Positions 1 through 5,783 of a stretch of 7,909 bases of DNA are shown here, piece by piece. Positions within the stretch are counted from its first letter, which is position 1. Each line of letters opens with the position of its first letter. The position numbers were made by a program, and so were the translations under genes. The notes beneath the pieces were generated by a model. The model saw only the letters and a program-made list of their open reading frames with translations. It was not told where the DNA came from and did not search any database. Location of the stretch: contig DLXW01000037.1 in the NCBI GenBank assembly GCA_003448685.1, positions 21,150 to 29,058 of the forward strand, written 5' to 3'. This DNA is from Cyanothece sp. UBA12306. Lineage in GTDB: Bacteria; Cyanobacteriota; Cyanobacteriia; Cyanobacteriales; Microcystaceae.

Positions 1-508
1 CTTTAATACGTTTTAGGGCATCTACTAGGTAGCGATCGGCGTAATTACTCAGAAAAATACTATCGTATCGATTATCTTCGGTATATAACGCCATCCCCAA
101 CAAAATATTGTTAGATTGTTTCGTTACTTCGATCCCTGATCTTTGCACGTCTTCAGGAAGTTGAGTTTGGGCGATCGCTACTTCATTTTGGATGTCAACG
201 GCAGCTAAATCTTTATTACGCGAGGCATCAAAGGTGGCAATAACGGTACTGGTTCCGTTATTACTACTACTCGATGTGAGATATTTGATCCCTTCAATTC
301 CATTAATTTGTCGTTCTAAAATATTAGTGACTGCATTTTCAACTACTTCAGCACTCGCCCCACTATAAGTTGCTTTGACTTGAATTGTTGTGGGACTAAT
401 ATCAGGAAAGCGATCGACTGGTAGAGTAAATAGACTAATACTACCCACCAGAAGAATAATTAAGGCGCAAACAGTTGAAAAAACAGGACGTTGGATGAAA
501 AAATTCAT
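1..508 (-). CDS. RND efflux pump, AcrB/HAE1-type inner-membrane subunit (N-terminal part, runs off left edge)
   Basis: Reading the minus strand from the ATG at 508 gives 169 uninterrupted residues starting MNFFIQRPVFSTVCALII and reaching the window edge. This matches the start of AcrB-like proton-driven exporters. There is a short cytoplasmic N-terminus with the xFFIxRPxF motif, a first membrane helix (about residues 10-28) ending near LPVDRFPDI, and then the first half of the periplasmic porter domain, with SGASAEVVENAVT and the INGIEGIKYLTSSS stretch. Family members are about 1,000-1,050 residues, so roughly five-sixths of the gene lies outside. It is the third gene after the adaptor and a Uma2 gene, with 41 bases separating it from the latter. 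RND pumps work as trimers with the adaptor and an outer-membrane channel. The substrate (drug, metal, lipid or other) cannot be told; the N-terminus looks like the HAE1 multidrug class rather than the CusA metal class. No strong ribosome-binding site precedes the ATG. Confidence 0.93.
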   Translation of the reverse strand, partial: MNFFIQRPVFSTVCALIILLVGSISLFTLPVDRFPDISPTTIQVKATYSGASAEVVENAVTNILERQINGIEGIKYLTSSSSNNGTSTVIATFDASRNKDLAAVDIQNEVAIAQTQLPEDVQRSGIEVTKQSNNILLGMALYTEDNRYDSIFLSNYADRYLVDALKRIK

Positions 509-549
509 ATAAGTTGACAATTAAGATATTTTCAAATATTTCTAGTAAA

Positions 550-1128
550 TTAAAAAACTGATAACTCTAGAGTAAATCCTGGTAGAATATTTTCTCCTGA
601 TAAAGTTGTCGGTAATGACACAATTTCCATCGGTTGATTCTGACGATAAATTTCTATGTTTTGGTTTTGGGGATTAATCAACCAGCCTAACTTTAACCCG
701 CTATTGAGGTATTCTTGCATTTTTTCTTGTAGTTGGCTCAAAGAATCAGTGCGAGAACGCAATTCAATGACAAAATCGGGGCAAATAGGGGGAAACTTTT
801 CTTGTTCTTCTAAGCTTAAAGCTTCCCAACGAGCATTAGCAATCCAAGCAACATCAGGGGAACGCTTACCCCCATTGGGTAATAAAAAAATGGTAGAAGA
901 ACTAAATACTTTTCCTAGTTGGGTTTCACGATTCCATAACCAAATATAGCCATTAAAATCGGACTCTCTATTACCACTGATTGCTCCTACAGGAGGCATA
1001 ATGACTAATTCTCCTTTAGCTGTTTGTTCAAGCTTCCAATTGTCATTAACTTGGCAGAGTTGATAGAATTGTTGATCACTTAAGCCAACATTTTTTAGGT
1101 TTAAGATAACTGGTTCTGAGGTAATCAT
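550..1128 (-). CDS. Uma2 family (DUF820) putative PD-(D/E)XK endonuclease
   Basis: A 192-residue protein with the hallmarks of the Uma2/DUF820 restriction-endonuclease-like fold. An N-terminal helical part (about 15-30) leads into WKLEQTAKGELVIMPPVG (31-48), where Uma2 proteins usually carry a conserved E and the G-E-L-x-x-M-P-P turn. The putative nuclease core follows: SPD at 90-92 (candidate metal-binding Asp92), then CPDFVIELRSRTDS at 116-129 with the E-x-R variant (Glu122, Arg124) of the E-x-K motif. The C-terminal part (YLNSGLKLGWLINP, then NILPGFTLEL) is also typical, and the length is full for the family. These genes are very numerous in cyanobacteria and have no established physiological role; nuclease activity is inferred from fold. 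The start is supported by AGGA ten bases upstream. It lies 34 bases after the adaptor gene and 41 before the RND pump gene, all on one strand, so co-transcription is likely. Confidence 0.9.
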   Translation of the reverse strand: MITSEPVILNLKNVGLSDQQFYQLCQVNDNWKLEQTAKGELVIMPPVGAISGNRESDFNGYIWLWNRETQLGKVFSSSTIFLLPNGGKRSPDVAWIANARWEALSLEEQEKFPPICPDFVIELRSRTDSLSQLQEKMQEYLNSGLKLGWLINPQNQNIEIYRQNQPMEIVSLPTTLSGENILPGFTLELSVF

Positions 1129-1162
1129 TAGTTTAAATTCCTAATTTGGTAGCCAATCTTCT

Positions 1163-2647
1163 TTATTTACTATCTAGAGGTTGAATAGGAGCGCCATCTT
1201 TAATTTTAGTAATACCGGCACTAACAATTTTTTCTCCTGCTTTTAAACCTTCAATCACTTGGTAGTTATTGCCTTGTAAATTTCCTAAAGTGACTTGTCG
1301 TTGTTTAACTATCCATTGGGGAGTATCACCTTGAGCAGAATCATTTTTTTGGGCCACAAAAACAAAGGTTGTACCTCCTAACCGAGAAACTGCTGAGGTA
1401 GGAACTAATAAACCTGAACTTTCTTCCCAAATCACTCTTGCTTCAATAAATTGGCGGTTTAGTAAACTTCTCTCTAGATTAACGAAAGTAGCTTTGGCTA
1501 GTACCAGTTGGGAGTCAAAAGTTACATTAGGAGAAATAAAACTAATTTTGCCTCTAGCTATTCCTGTTCCTGAGACATCAAGAATTTCTACGGGTAAGCC
1601 TAAGCGTAATTGGGGGGCTTTTTCGAGGGGAATGGAGAGATTAAGCTCTAAAACGTTATTTTCCGTTAGGGTGGTTAAGCTATTCCCTTGTTCTACATAA
1701 TCCCCTACTTCCGAGGGAATATCTCCAACAATACCAGAGATAGGGGCGACAATTTTGGTTTTATTCAGTTTAACCTCAGCTATGCGGACTTCAGCCTTAG
1801 CCTGAGCAACTTCGGCTTGAGCTTGGTTAATAACTTCTGAACGTGGTCCTTTTTCTAGTCGTTGTAGCTTTTGCTTTTCCCGTTCCACAGCCGCAGTTAA
1901 TTCATTAAGATCGGAACGAAGATTTTTGGTTAATTGGGACAAACGACGTTGGGCCTGTTCAACGGATGCTTGAGTGCTACGAGCTTCTGTAGTAAATTCT
2001 TGGAATTGATCGGCCGAAATTGCTCCTTCTGCTTGCAATTTTTCGTAACGTTGAACCCGTTTTTGAGCTAATTCGGCTTCAGCTTGGGCTGATCTGAGTT
2101 GGGCTTCGGCTTGGGCTATTTCTTCTGGTCTAGAGCCTTCTTGGGCGTTGGTTAAACGGACTTGGGCTTCTCTTAAGCTTGCTCTGGCTTCTCCTATGTC
2201 TTCGGAACGGCTTCCCGCTTGGAGTTCAGCTAGTTTGGCTTGGGAGTTGGCTAGTTTGGCTTGAGCTTGCAGTAATTCGGCTTGCCAATCACTATTATCT
2301 AGGGTGATAATTAATTGTCCCTGTTGAATACGATCGCCCTCTTTGACTAAAATCTGACTGATGCGGCCTTCTATTTCTGGTTTAAGCACCACTGTATCTC
2401 TGGCCTCGATGGTTCCCACTACTTCAGAGGTATCCTCTATGGTTTGTGTCTTAAGGGTCAGTAATTTGACTGGTGTAGGGGGCATTTTCTGAGCCGAACG
2501 CTCTGAATTATCTTGGTTGGGGCGACTGGTAAACCACCAAGTAGTTCCTAAACCTCCCATTACTAATAACAGTAAACTGAAGATCACTATGGAAAACCTT
2601 CGTTTAGGGGGCGACTGATTGGGTTTAGGGTTTTTTCTCGGTTCCAT
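1163..2647 (-). CDS. RND efflux periplasmic adaptor (membrane fusion protein, HlyD/AcrA family)
   Basis: Adaptor bridging an RND pump to an outer-membrane channel. Numbered from the ATG at 2647 (494 residues): a basic, proline-rich N-terminus, one membrane anchor at about 18-39, the first half of a lipoyl domain at 73-117 (TVVLKPEIEGRISQILV), a long coiled-coil hairpin at 120-297, the second lipoyl half at 298-327 (KIVAPISGIVGDI), then beta-barrel and membrane-proximal domains. The hairpin is Ala/Gln/Glu-rich and contains three GSR-type repeats at 145, 171 and 267. At about 178 residues it is longer than in AcrA. The open frame extends upstream to a TTG at 2716 (517 residues) with ATGs at 2698 and 2677. 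I prefer 2647 because AGAGGA lies nine bases before it and a TTGACA-type promoter predicts a transcript start near 2700. It heads the operon with the Uma2 and RND genes. Function is certain at family level; the substrate is unknown. Confidence 0.92.
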   Translation of the reverse strand: MEPRKNPKPNQSPPKRRFSIVIFSLLLLVMGGLGTTWWFTSRPNQDNSERSAQKMPPTPVKLLTLKTQTIEDTSEVVGTIEARDTVVLKPEIEGRISQILVKEGDRIQQGQLIITLDNSDWQAELLQAQAKLANSQAKLAELQAGSRSEDIGEARASLREAQVRLTNAQEGSRPEEIAQAEAQLRSAQAEAELAQKRVQRYEKLQAEGAISADQFQEFTTEARSTQASVEQAQRRLSQLTKNLRSDLNELTAAVEREKQKLQRLEKGPRSEVINQAQAEVAQAKAEVRIAEVKLNKTKIVAPISGIVGDIPSEVGDYVEQGNSLTTLTENNVLELNLSIPLEKAPQLRLGLPVEILDVSGTGIARGKISFISPNVTFDSQLVLAKATFVNLERSLLNRQFIEARVIWEESSGLLVPTSAVSRLGGTTFVFVAQKNDSAQGDTPQWIVKQRQVTLGNLQGNNYQVIEGLKAGEKIVSAGITKIKDGAPIQPLDSK

Positions 2648-2654
2648 CTTAGAA

Positions 2655-2670
2655 TTTCCTCTTGAGGAAA
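2655..2670 (-). promoter_or_regulatory. Ribosome-binding site (AGAGGA) inside a short perfect palindrome, supporting the 2647 start
   Basis: On the minus strand the site reads TTTCCTCAAGAGGAAA, a perfect inverted repeat with 7-base arms and a 2-base centre (or 6-base arms with a CAAG loop). The 3' arm contains AGAGGA (2662-2657), nine bases before the ATG at 2647. None of the upstream candidate starts (2716 TTG, 2698 ATG, 2677 ATG) has a comparable site. Folding of the hairpin would hide the ribosome-binding site, so a modest translational control is conceivable but unproven. Confidence 0.5.
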
Positions 2671-2707
2671 AAGGCATGGAAGGCTTAATTTTTGGCATAT
2701 TGCTTGA

Positions 2708-2736
2708 ATTTTCCAATCAGTCAACTTTTTTGTCAA
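2708..2736 (-). promoter_or_regulatory. Candidate sigma-70-type promoter for the efflux operon
   Basis: A perfect -35 hexamer TTGACA (2736-2731) is followed after 17 bases by GAAAAT (2713-2708), which matches four of six -10 positions. Transcription would begin near 2700, inside the longest possible adaptor reading frame but ahead of the ATG at 2647 that has a ribosome-binding site. This is motif evidence only; in an AT-rich spacer such matches can occur by chance. Confidence 0.4.
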
Positions 2737-2759
2737 TATTTTTGATAACTCTCTCTAAT
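2730..2759 (+). promoter_or_regulatory. Candidate promoter for the beta-helix gene, sharing its -35 region with the divergent efflux promoter
   Basis: TTGTCA (2730-2735, five of six matches) and TCTAAT (2754-2759, five of six) are separated by 18 bases, predicting a transcript start near 2766 and a leader of about 60 bases. The -35 element is the complement of the minus-strand TTGACA, offset by one base, so both polymerases would contact the same heptamer TTGTCAA. Motif evidence only. Confidence 0.35.
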
Positions 2760-2825
2760 ATATCAATTCCTTGGGGAAAAGGGACGACAGAATAGCAAAA
2801 TATTTTTTTAAATGGGAAACTTTTC

Positions 2826-4664
2826 ATGAACAGCCTATTAAAAATAATTACAACAATTATTTTACTGATAGTTTTTAATATTATTTTTATTAATTTTTCT
2901 GATAGGATTGAAGGCAAAGAATTCAAAAATGTCAATCATTTTTTGCCCCTAGATCAAAATGGCTGGACAATCTACAAACCAAGTGTTAATTCGCGAATTA
3001 TTTATGTATCGAGTGAAGAAGGAAATGATCAGACGGCACAATTTTATTCACCAAATTCACAAGAAGTTGGCCAAAATCCATTTCTCCCAGCAGGAAAAGT
3101 AAAACCCTTTAAAACTATTGATGCTGCCTTAAAAGAAGCCAGGAATAATTCTCCTGACTGGATACTTTTAAAGAAAGGAGATATTTGGTACGAAAATATT
3201 AAGGAACTGAAAAATGGTGCATCAAAAAATGCCCCCTCTTTAGTTAGTTCCTATGGACAAGATACTCAAAGACCTCTGCTGAAGACAGACACCAGAGAAG
3301 CCTTAATAGTACCAAAAAATATTCATTTTGCGGTTTTATCTGGGATTGATTTTCAAGGCATAAACAAAAGCAACAAAAATTCTAGTAGGGACGGCATAAA
3401 GTTAGTCAATAGGAAGGGAGAACAAATCAAATATTTTTTATTAGAAGATTGCACGATCAGGAATTATAAACATAATCTTATATTTCTTAATTCTGGTGTA
3501 ATGAAAAATTTTGTCATACGAAGAAATCTTATTCTTGATGCTTATACTGTTCCTGAAAAAAAGGAGCAAAAAGCTATAAGTAGCGGACTACTTGCCACTG
3601 GCGCCAATTTTTTACTAGAAGAAAATATTTTTGATCACAATGGTTGGAAGATTCAACGTAAACCTAATAACGATTGGGTAGATCCTAGAAAAGGACAGGC
3701 TACTTGGCTAAATCATAACACTTATTTTCCTAATCCCAGAGGCGTTATTTTTAGAGAAAATCTATTTCTTCGATCAAGTAGTATCCAAAATAAATGGACA
3801 GCAGATGATCAACCAGGTTCAGGAAAAGATGTAATTATAGATAATAATTTTTATCTAGATGGTGAAATTGGAATTAGCATGGGAGGAAATAAACAAGGCC
3901 CCCTGAGATTTGCTAATATTAAAATTGTTAATAATGTTATGCTTAATATTGGACGTTCACGACCTACTAATCGTAATTTAGCCTGGTATTTAGAGATTCA
4001 AGACTGGGATGGTGGACTGGTTGCCAATAATTTATTAATCCATCAACCCAAGATAGAAGTTGATTCTACCTATGGAATTTTAATAGGTGGTAGCTCTGTT
4101 GGACAAACAAGAAATGTTACTATAAAAAACAATCTTTTATATAATTTATATTCTAGACTAGGTGGAATTGTTTTAGCTAGTATTGGTCAAAGAGAAAACA
4201 TTCAATTTAATAATAATCAAATACAATTTCCAAGACTAAAAACCTCTATTATTAATTCTTACACAGACCTCACTGGTTTTAGTTTTCACAATAATAAATA
4301 TTACTCTGATGCTTTACTCCCAAAATGGGTTGGTTTAGTCAATGATAATTTCGATTACAATAAATGGATTAAAGACTCAGCAAGAATGCAATGGAATTAT
4401 CTGCCCAAAAAAGATATAGATTGGAAAATGTGGCGTAAAATATCTCAGGATAAAAACTCAAAACAGCAACGATTAAAATATCCTAATCCTGAGAGAACAA
4501 TAGAAGAATATAATGGGAAAATTAGTGGAAAAGCTAGTTATGAAGATTTTTTGCGACAAATACGGAAACAATCAAAAAGCAGTTGGCGAAAAGAATATAC
4601 AGCAGATGCTATTAACGACTGGTTTCGTGAGGGATTTAATTATGATAAATTTAAGCTAAGATAG
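2826..4664 (+). CDS. Exported or membrane-anchored right-handed parallel beta-helix repeat protein, function unknown
   Basis: A 612-residue protein. Residues 7-24 are a hydrophobic segment after a single lysine, acting as a signal or uncleaved anchor; I see no clear AxA cleavage site. Residues 58-125 (IIYVSSEEGND, then PFKTIDAALKEA and WILLKKGDIW) are the usual entry to a pectate-lyase-like beta-helix. From about 203 to 494 some ten coils repeat the pattern hydrophobic-x-hydrophobic-x-x-N-x-hydrophobic, for example NFVIRRNLILDA, GVIFRENLFLRS, DVIIDNNFYLDG, NVTIKNNLLYNL, forming an Asn ladder. Between coils are DHNGW (270-274) and NHNTYF (296-301), reminiscent of polysaccharide-acting beta-helix proteins. 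A basic, Trp-rich C-terminus (about 515-612) ends with WRKEYTADAINDWFREGF. The fold suggests binding or cleavage of a polysaccharide outside the cytoplasm, but no catalytic residues can be named. The gene is much more AT-rich than its neighbours and holds no GCGATCGC. Its start has only GGGAAA nearby. It overlaps the convergent regulator by 14 bases. Confidence 0.85.
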   Translation: MNSLLKIITTIILLIVFNIIFINFSDRIEGKEFKNVNHFLPLDQNGWTIYKPSVNSRIIYVSSEEGNDQTAQFYSPNSQEVGQNPFLPAGKVKPFKTIDAALKEARNNSPDWILLKKGDIWYENIKELKNGASKNAPSLVSSYGQDTQRPLLKTDTREALIVPKNIHFAVLSGIDFQGINKSNKNSSRDGIKLVNRKGEQIKYFLLEDCTIRNYKHNLIFLNSGVMKNFVIRRNLILDAYTVPEKKEQKAISSGLLATGANFLLEENIFDHNGWKIQRKPNNDWVDPRKGQATWLNHNTYFPNPRGVIFRENLFLRSSSIQNKWTADDQPGSGKDVIIDNNFYLDGEIGISMGGNKQGPLRFANIKIVNNVMLNIGRSRPTNRNLAWYLEIQDWDGGLVANNLLIHQPKIEVDSTYGILIGGSSVGQTRNVTIKNNLLYNLYSRLGGIVLASIGQRENIQFNNNQIQFPRLKTSIINSYTDLTGFSFHNNKYYSDALLPKWVGLVNDNFDYNKWIKDSARMQWNYLPKKDIDWKMWRKISQDKNSKQQRLKYPNPERTIEEYNGKISGKASYEDFLRQIRKQSKSSWRKEYTADAINDWFREGFNYDKFKLR

Positions 4665-5625
4665 ATTTCTGAATCACAGAAGCTTGAGAAAAATTTGAAT
4701 ATTCTCGAACCAATTTACAAAAATGACTAATAGGAGGAATAGTCAAACGATCGCTAGTAGTGACTAAAACTACTTCGCGGGTTAAATTTGTTACTAATCT
4801 ATTATTAGCTTCAAAGGTTAATAAATCATCAGAAATTTCGGCTAAAGGACGTACCCTTAAACTGGGATCTTGACGCGCTTCCATTAAAGCAGTTTCGGGT
4901 AATAAAGCAATAATTTCTCCTTGACGTACCACACCGCGAAAAGCATCTAAAGTATTTAATTCCATCGCAATTTTAACAGCAATATTATGGGCGCTTAACC
5001 ATTCTTGTACCAGTCGTTGCATCCCATAACCTTCTTTAAAAACTACTTGGGTATAGTTAGCCAATTCTGTCCAAGGAATTTCGCTAAATTGGGTTAAAGG
5101 GTGGTTAACCGCCATCAAGACTTGAATTTTTTCGGTGTAAAGTAACTCCACTACCATTTCGGGACTGGTAGTCAAAAAACGGTTATTCATGACGATCGCC
5201 ACATCTACTAAACCATCGCGCAAAACTTTGAGGGCGCGATCGCTTCCTAATGAGGTAACTCGTAATTGAACATCGGGATAATCTCGGCAAAATTGCTGTA
5301 AAGTAGGGGGTAAATAGTGAGAACAGACCGAATGAATCGCAGCAACACATAGTTCAGGTTGTTTACCATCTTGTAAGTCCCCAACCTCTTGAATAATTGT
5401 TTCCCATTCTTGGCAAATTTTCTTCGCCCTAGCCAGCATTTTTTCCCCAGCAACGGTTAATTTAGCCTGGGCAGTACGGTGGAATAATAACGTCCCTAAA
5501 GTGGCTTCTAGGGCCTGAATTTGCCGGCTAATGGTAGACTGGGTTACTCCACATTGTCGGGCTGCTTGTCCAAAATTTCCTGTGTCTGCAATGGCTAAAA
5601 ATGCTTGTAACTGCTCAATTCGCAT
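4651..5625 (-). CDS. ntcB: LysR-type transcriptional regulator, probable nitrate-assimilation activator NtcB
   Basis: A 324-residue LysR-type regulator. An N-terminal winged helix-turn-helix occupies residues 1-60, with the recognition helix in AARQCGVTQSTISRQIQALE (21-40), followed by a linker helix. The effector-binding domain runs from about 91 to 306. ELCVAAIHSVC (91-101), LGSDRALKVLRDGLVDVAIVMNNR (126-149), LNTLDAFRGVVRQGEIIALLP (223-243) and VTTSDRLTIPPI (288-299) are stretches I recall from cyanobacterial NtcB rather than from CmpR, NdhR or RbcR. NtcB boosts transcription of nitrate/nitrite uptake and reduction genes when nitrite is present and is itself switched on by NtcA. The NtcA-type promoter directly upstream fits that identity. 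No nir, nrt or nar genes are in the window. The last 14 bases overlap the convergent beta-helix gene. Specific assignment rests on remembered motifs plus the promoter. Confidence 0.78.
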   Translation of the reverse strand: MRIEQLQAFLAIADTGNFGQAARQCGVTQSTISRQIQALEATLGTLLFHRTAQAKLTVAGEKMLARAKKICQEWETIIQEVGDLQDGKQPELCVAAIHSVCSHYLPPTLQQFCRDYPDVQLRVTSLGSDRALKVLRDGLVDVAIVMNNRFLTTSPEMVVELLYTEKIQVLMAVNHPLTQFSEIPWTELANYTQVVFKEGYGMQRLVQEWLSAHNIAVKIAMELNTLDAFRGVVRQGEIIALLPETALMEARQDPSLRVRPLAEISDDLLTFEANNRLVTNLTREVVLVTTSDRLTIPPISHFCKLVREYSNFSQASVIQKSILA

Positions 5626-5663
5626 TAGTTAAGCTATTTTCCCCTCTGTTCTCTATACTATGA

Positions 5664-5705
5664 ACCATAAGGGATTTACACTTTGATTTTGGTAGAGATT
5701 GATAC
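5664..5705 (-). promoter_or_regulatory. NtcA-activated promoter of ntcB (GTAN8TAC, 22 bases, TAN3T)
   Basis: Read on the minus strand, GTATCAATCTCTAC (5705-5692) is an exact GTA-N8-TAC NtcA box. After 22 bases comes TATGGT (5669-5664), an exact TAN3T -10 element. Known NtcA class II promoters have this architecture with 20-24 bases between the parts, replacing the -35 element. Transcription should start near 5657, leaving a leader of about 30 bases before the ATG at 5625. The site lies in the 158-base spacer between the stress-protein gene and ntcB. An isolated box is expected about twice by chance in a window this long, but the combination of exact box, exact spacing, -10 element and downstream ntcB gene is unlikely to be accidental. 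Confidence 0.75.
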
Positions 5706-5708
5706 AAG

Positions 5709-5735
5709 AATTATGAATTATCAATTATGAATTAT
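5709..5735. repeat. Tandem pair of a 13-base AT-rich repeat (AATTATGAATTAT)
   Basis: AATTATGAATTAT occurs at 5709-5721 and again, identically, at 5723-5735, separated by one C. Each unit is itself built from AATTAT and GAATTAT. Short AATTATGA-type tandem repeats are common spacer material in unicellular and filamentous cyanobacteria. It sits just upstream of the NtcA box (relative to ntcB) and downstream of the stress-protein gene. I see no coding function. Confidence 0.7.
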
Positions 5736-5783
5736 TAAGGTTTGTCTTTCATGTTGACTACTTAATTTTTTACTATTAATTGT

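Noticed and set aside
526..539. ATATTT-TC-AAATAT inverted repeat between the Uma2 and RND genes
   Set aside because: It is AT-only with a 2-base centre, would not form a stable hairpin and has no terminator-like T run beyond general AT richness.
656..949. 97-codon plus-strand open frame
   Set aside because: It is antisense to the well-supported Uma2 gene, has no domain-like features, and is a shadow frame.
1494..1700. 68-codon plus-strand open frame
   Set aside because: It is antisense to the adaptor's beta-barrel region and shows no protein-like features of its own.
2717..2935. 72-codon minus-strand open frame ending just upstream of the adaptor gene
   Set aside because: It mostly lies antisense to the beta-helix gene's start and the spacer; its product is a low-complexity hydrophobic/basic string typical of reverse-reading AT-rich DNA, with no ribosome-binding site noted.
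5247..5453. 68-codon minus-strand open frame in a second frame of ntcB
   Set aside because: It lies entirely inside ntcB in another frame, and the ntcB frame carries all the conserved motifs.
5534..5547. A third exact GTAN8TAC match (GTAGACTGGGTTAC)
   Set aside because: It lies within the DNA-binding-domain codons of ntcB, with no promoter context. About two such matches are expected by chance in a window this long, so this one is taken as background.
5709..5735. Possible CRISPR or attachment-site repeat
   Set aside because: Only two 13-base copies with a 1-base gap occur. There are no spacers of regular size, no cas or integrase gene, and no tRNA nearby.
5736..5783. Possible intrinsic terminator after the stress-protein gene
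   Set aside because: The sequence is AT-rich with a weak TTAAT/ATTAA pairing but lacks a GC stem, so no terminator is claimed.
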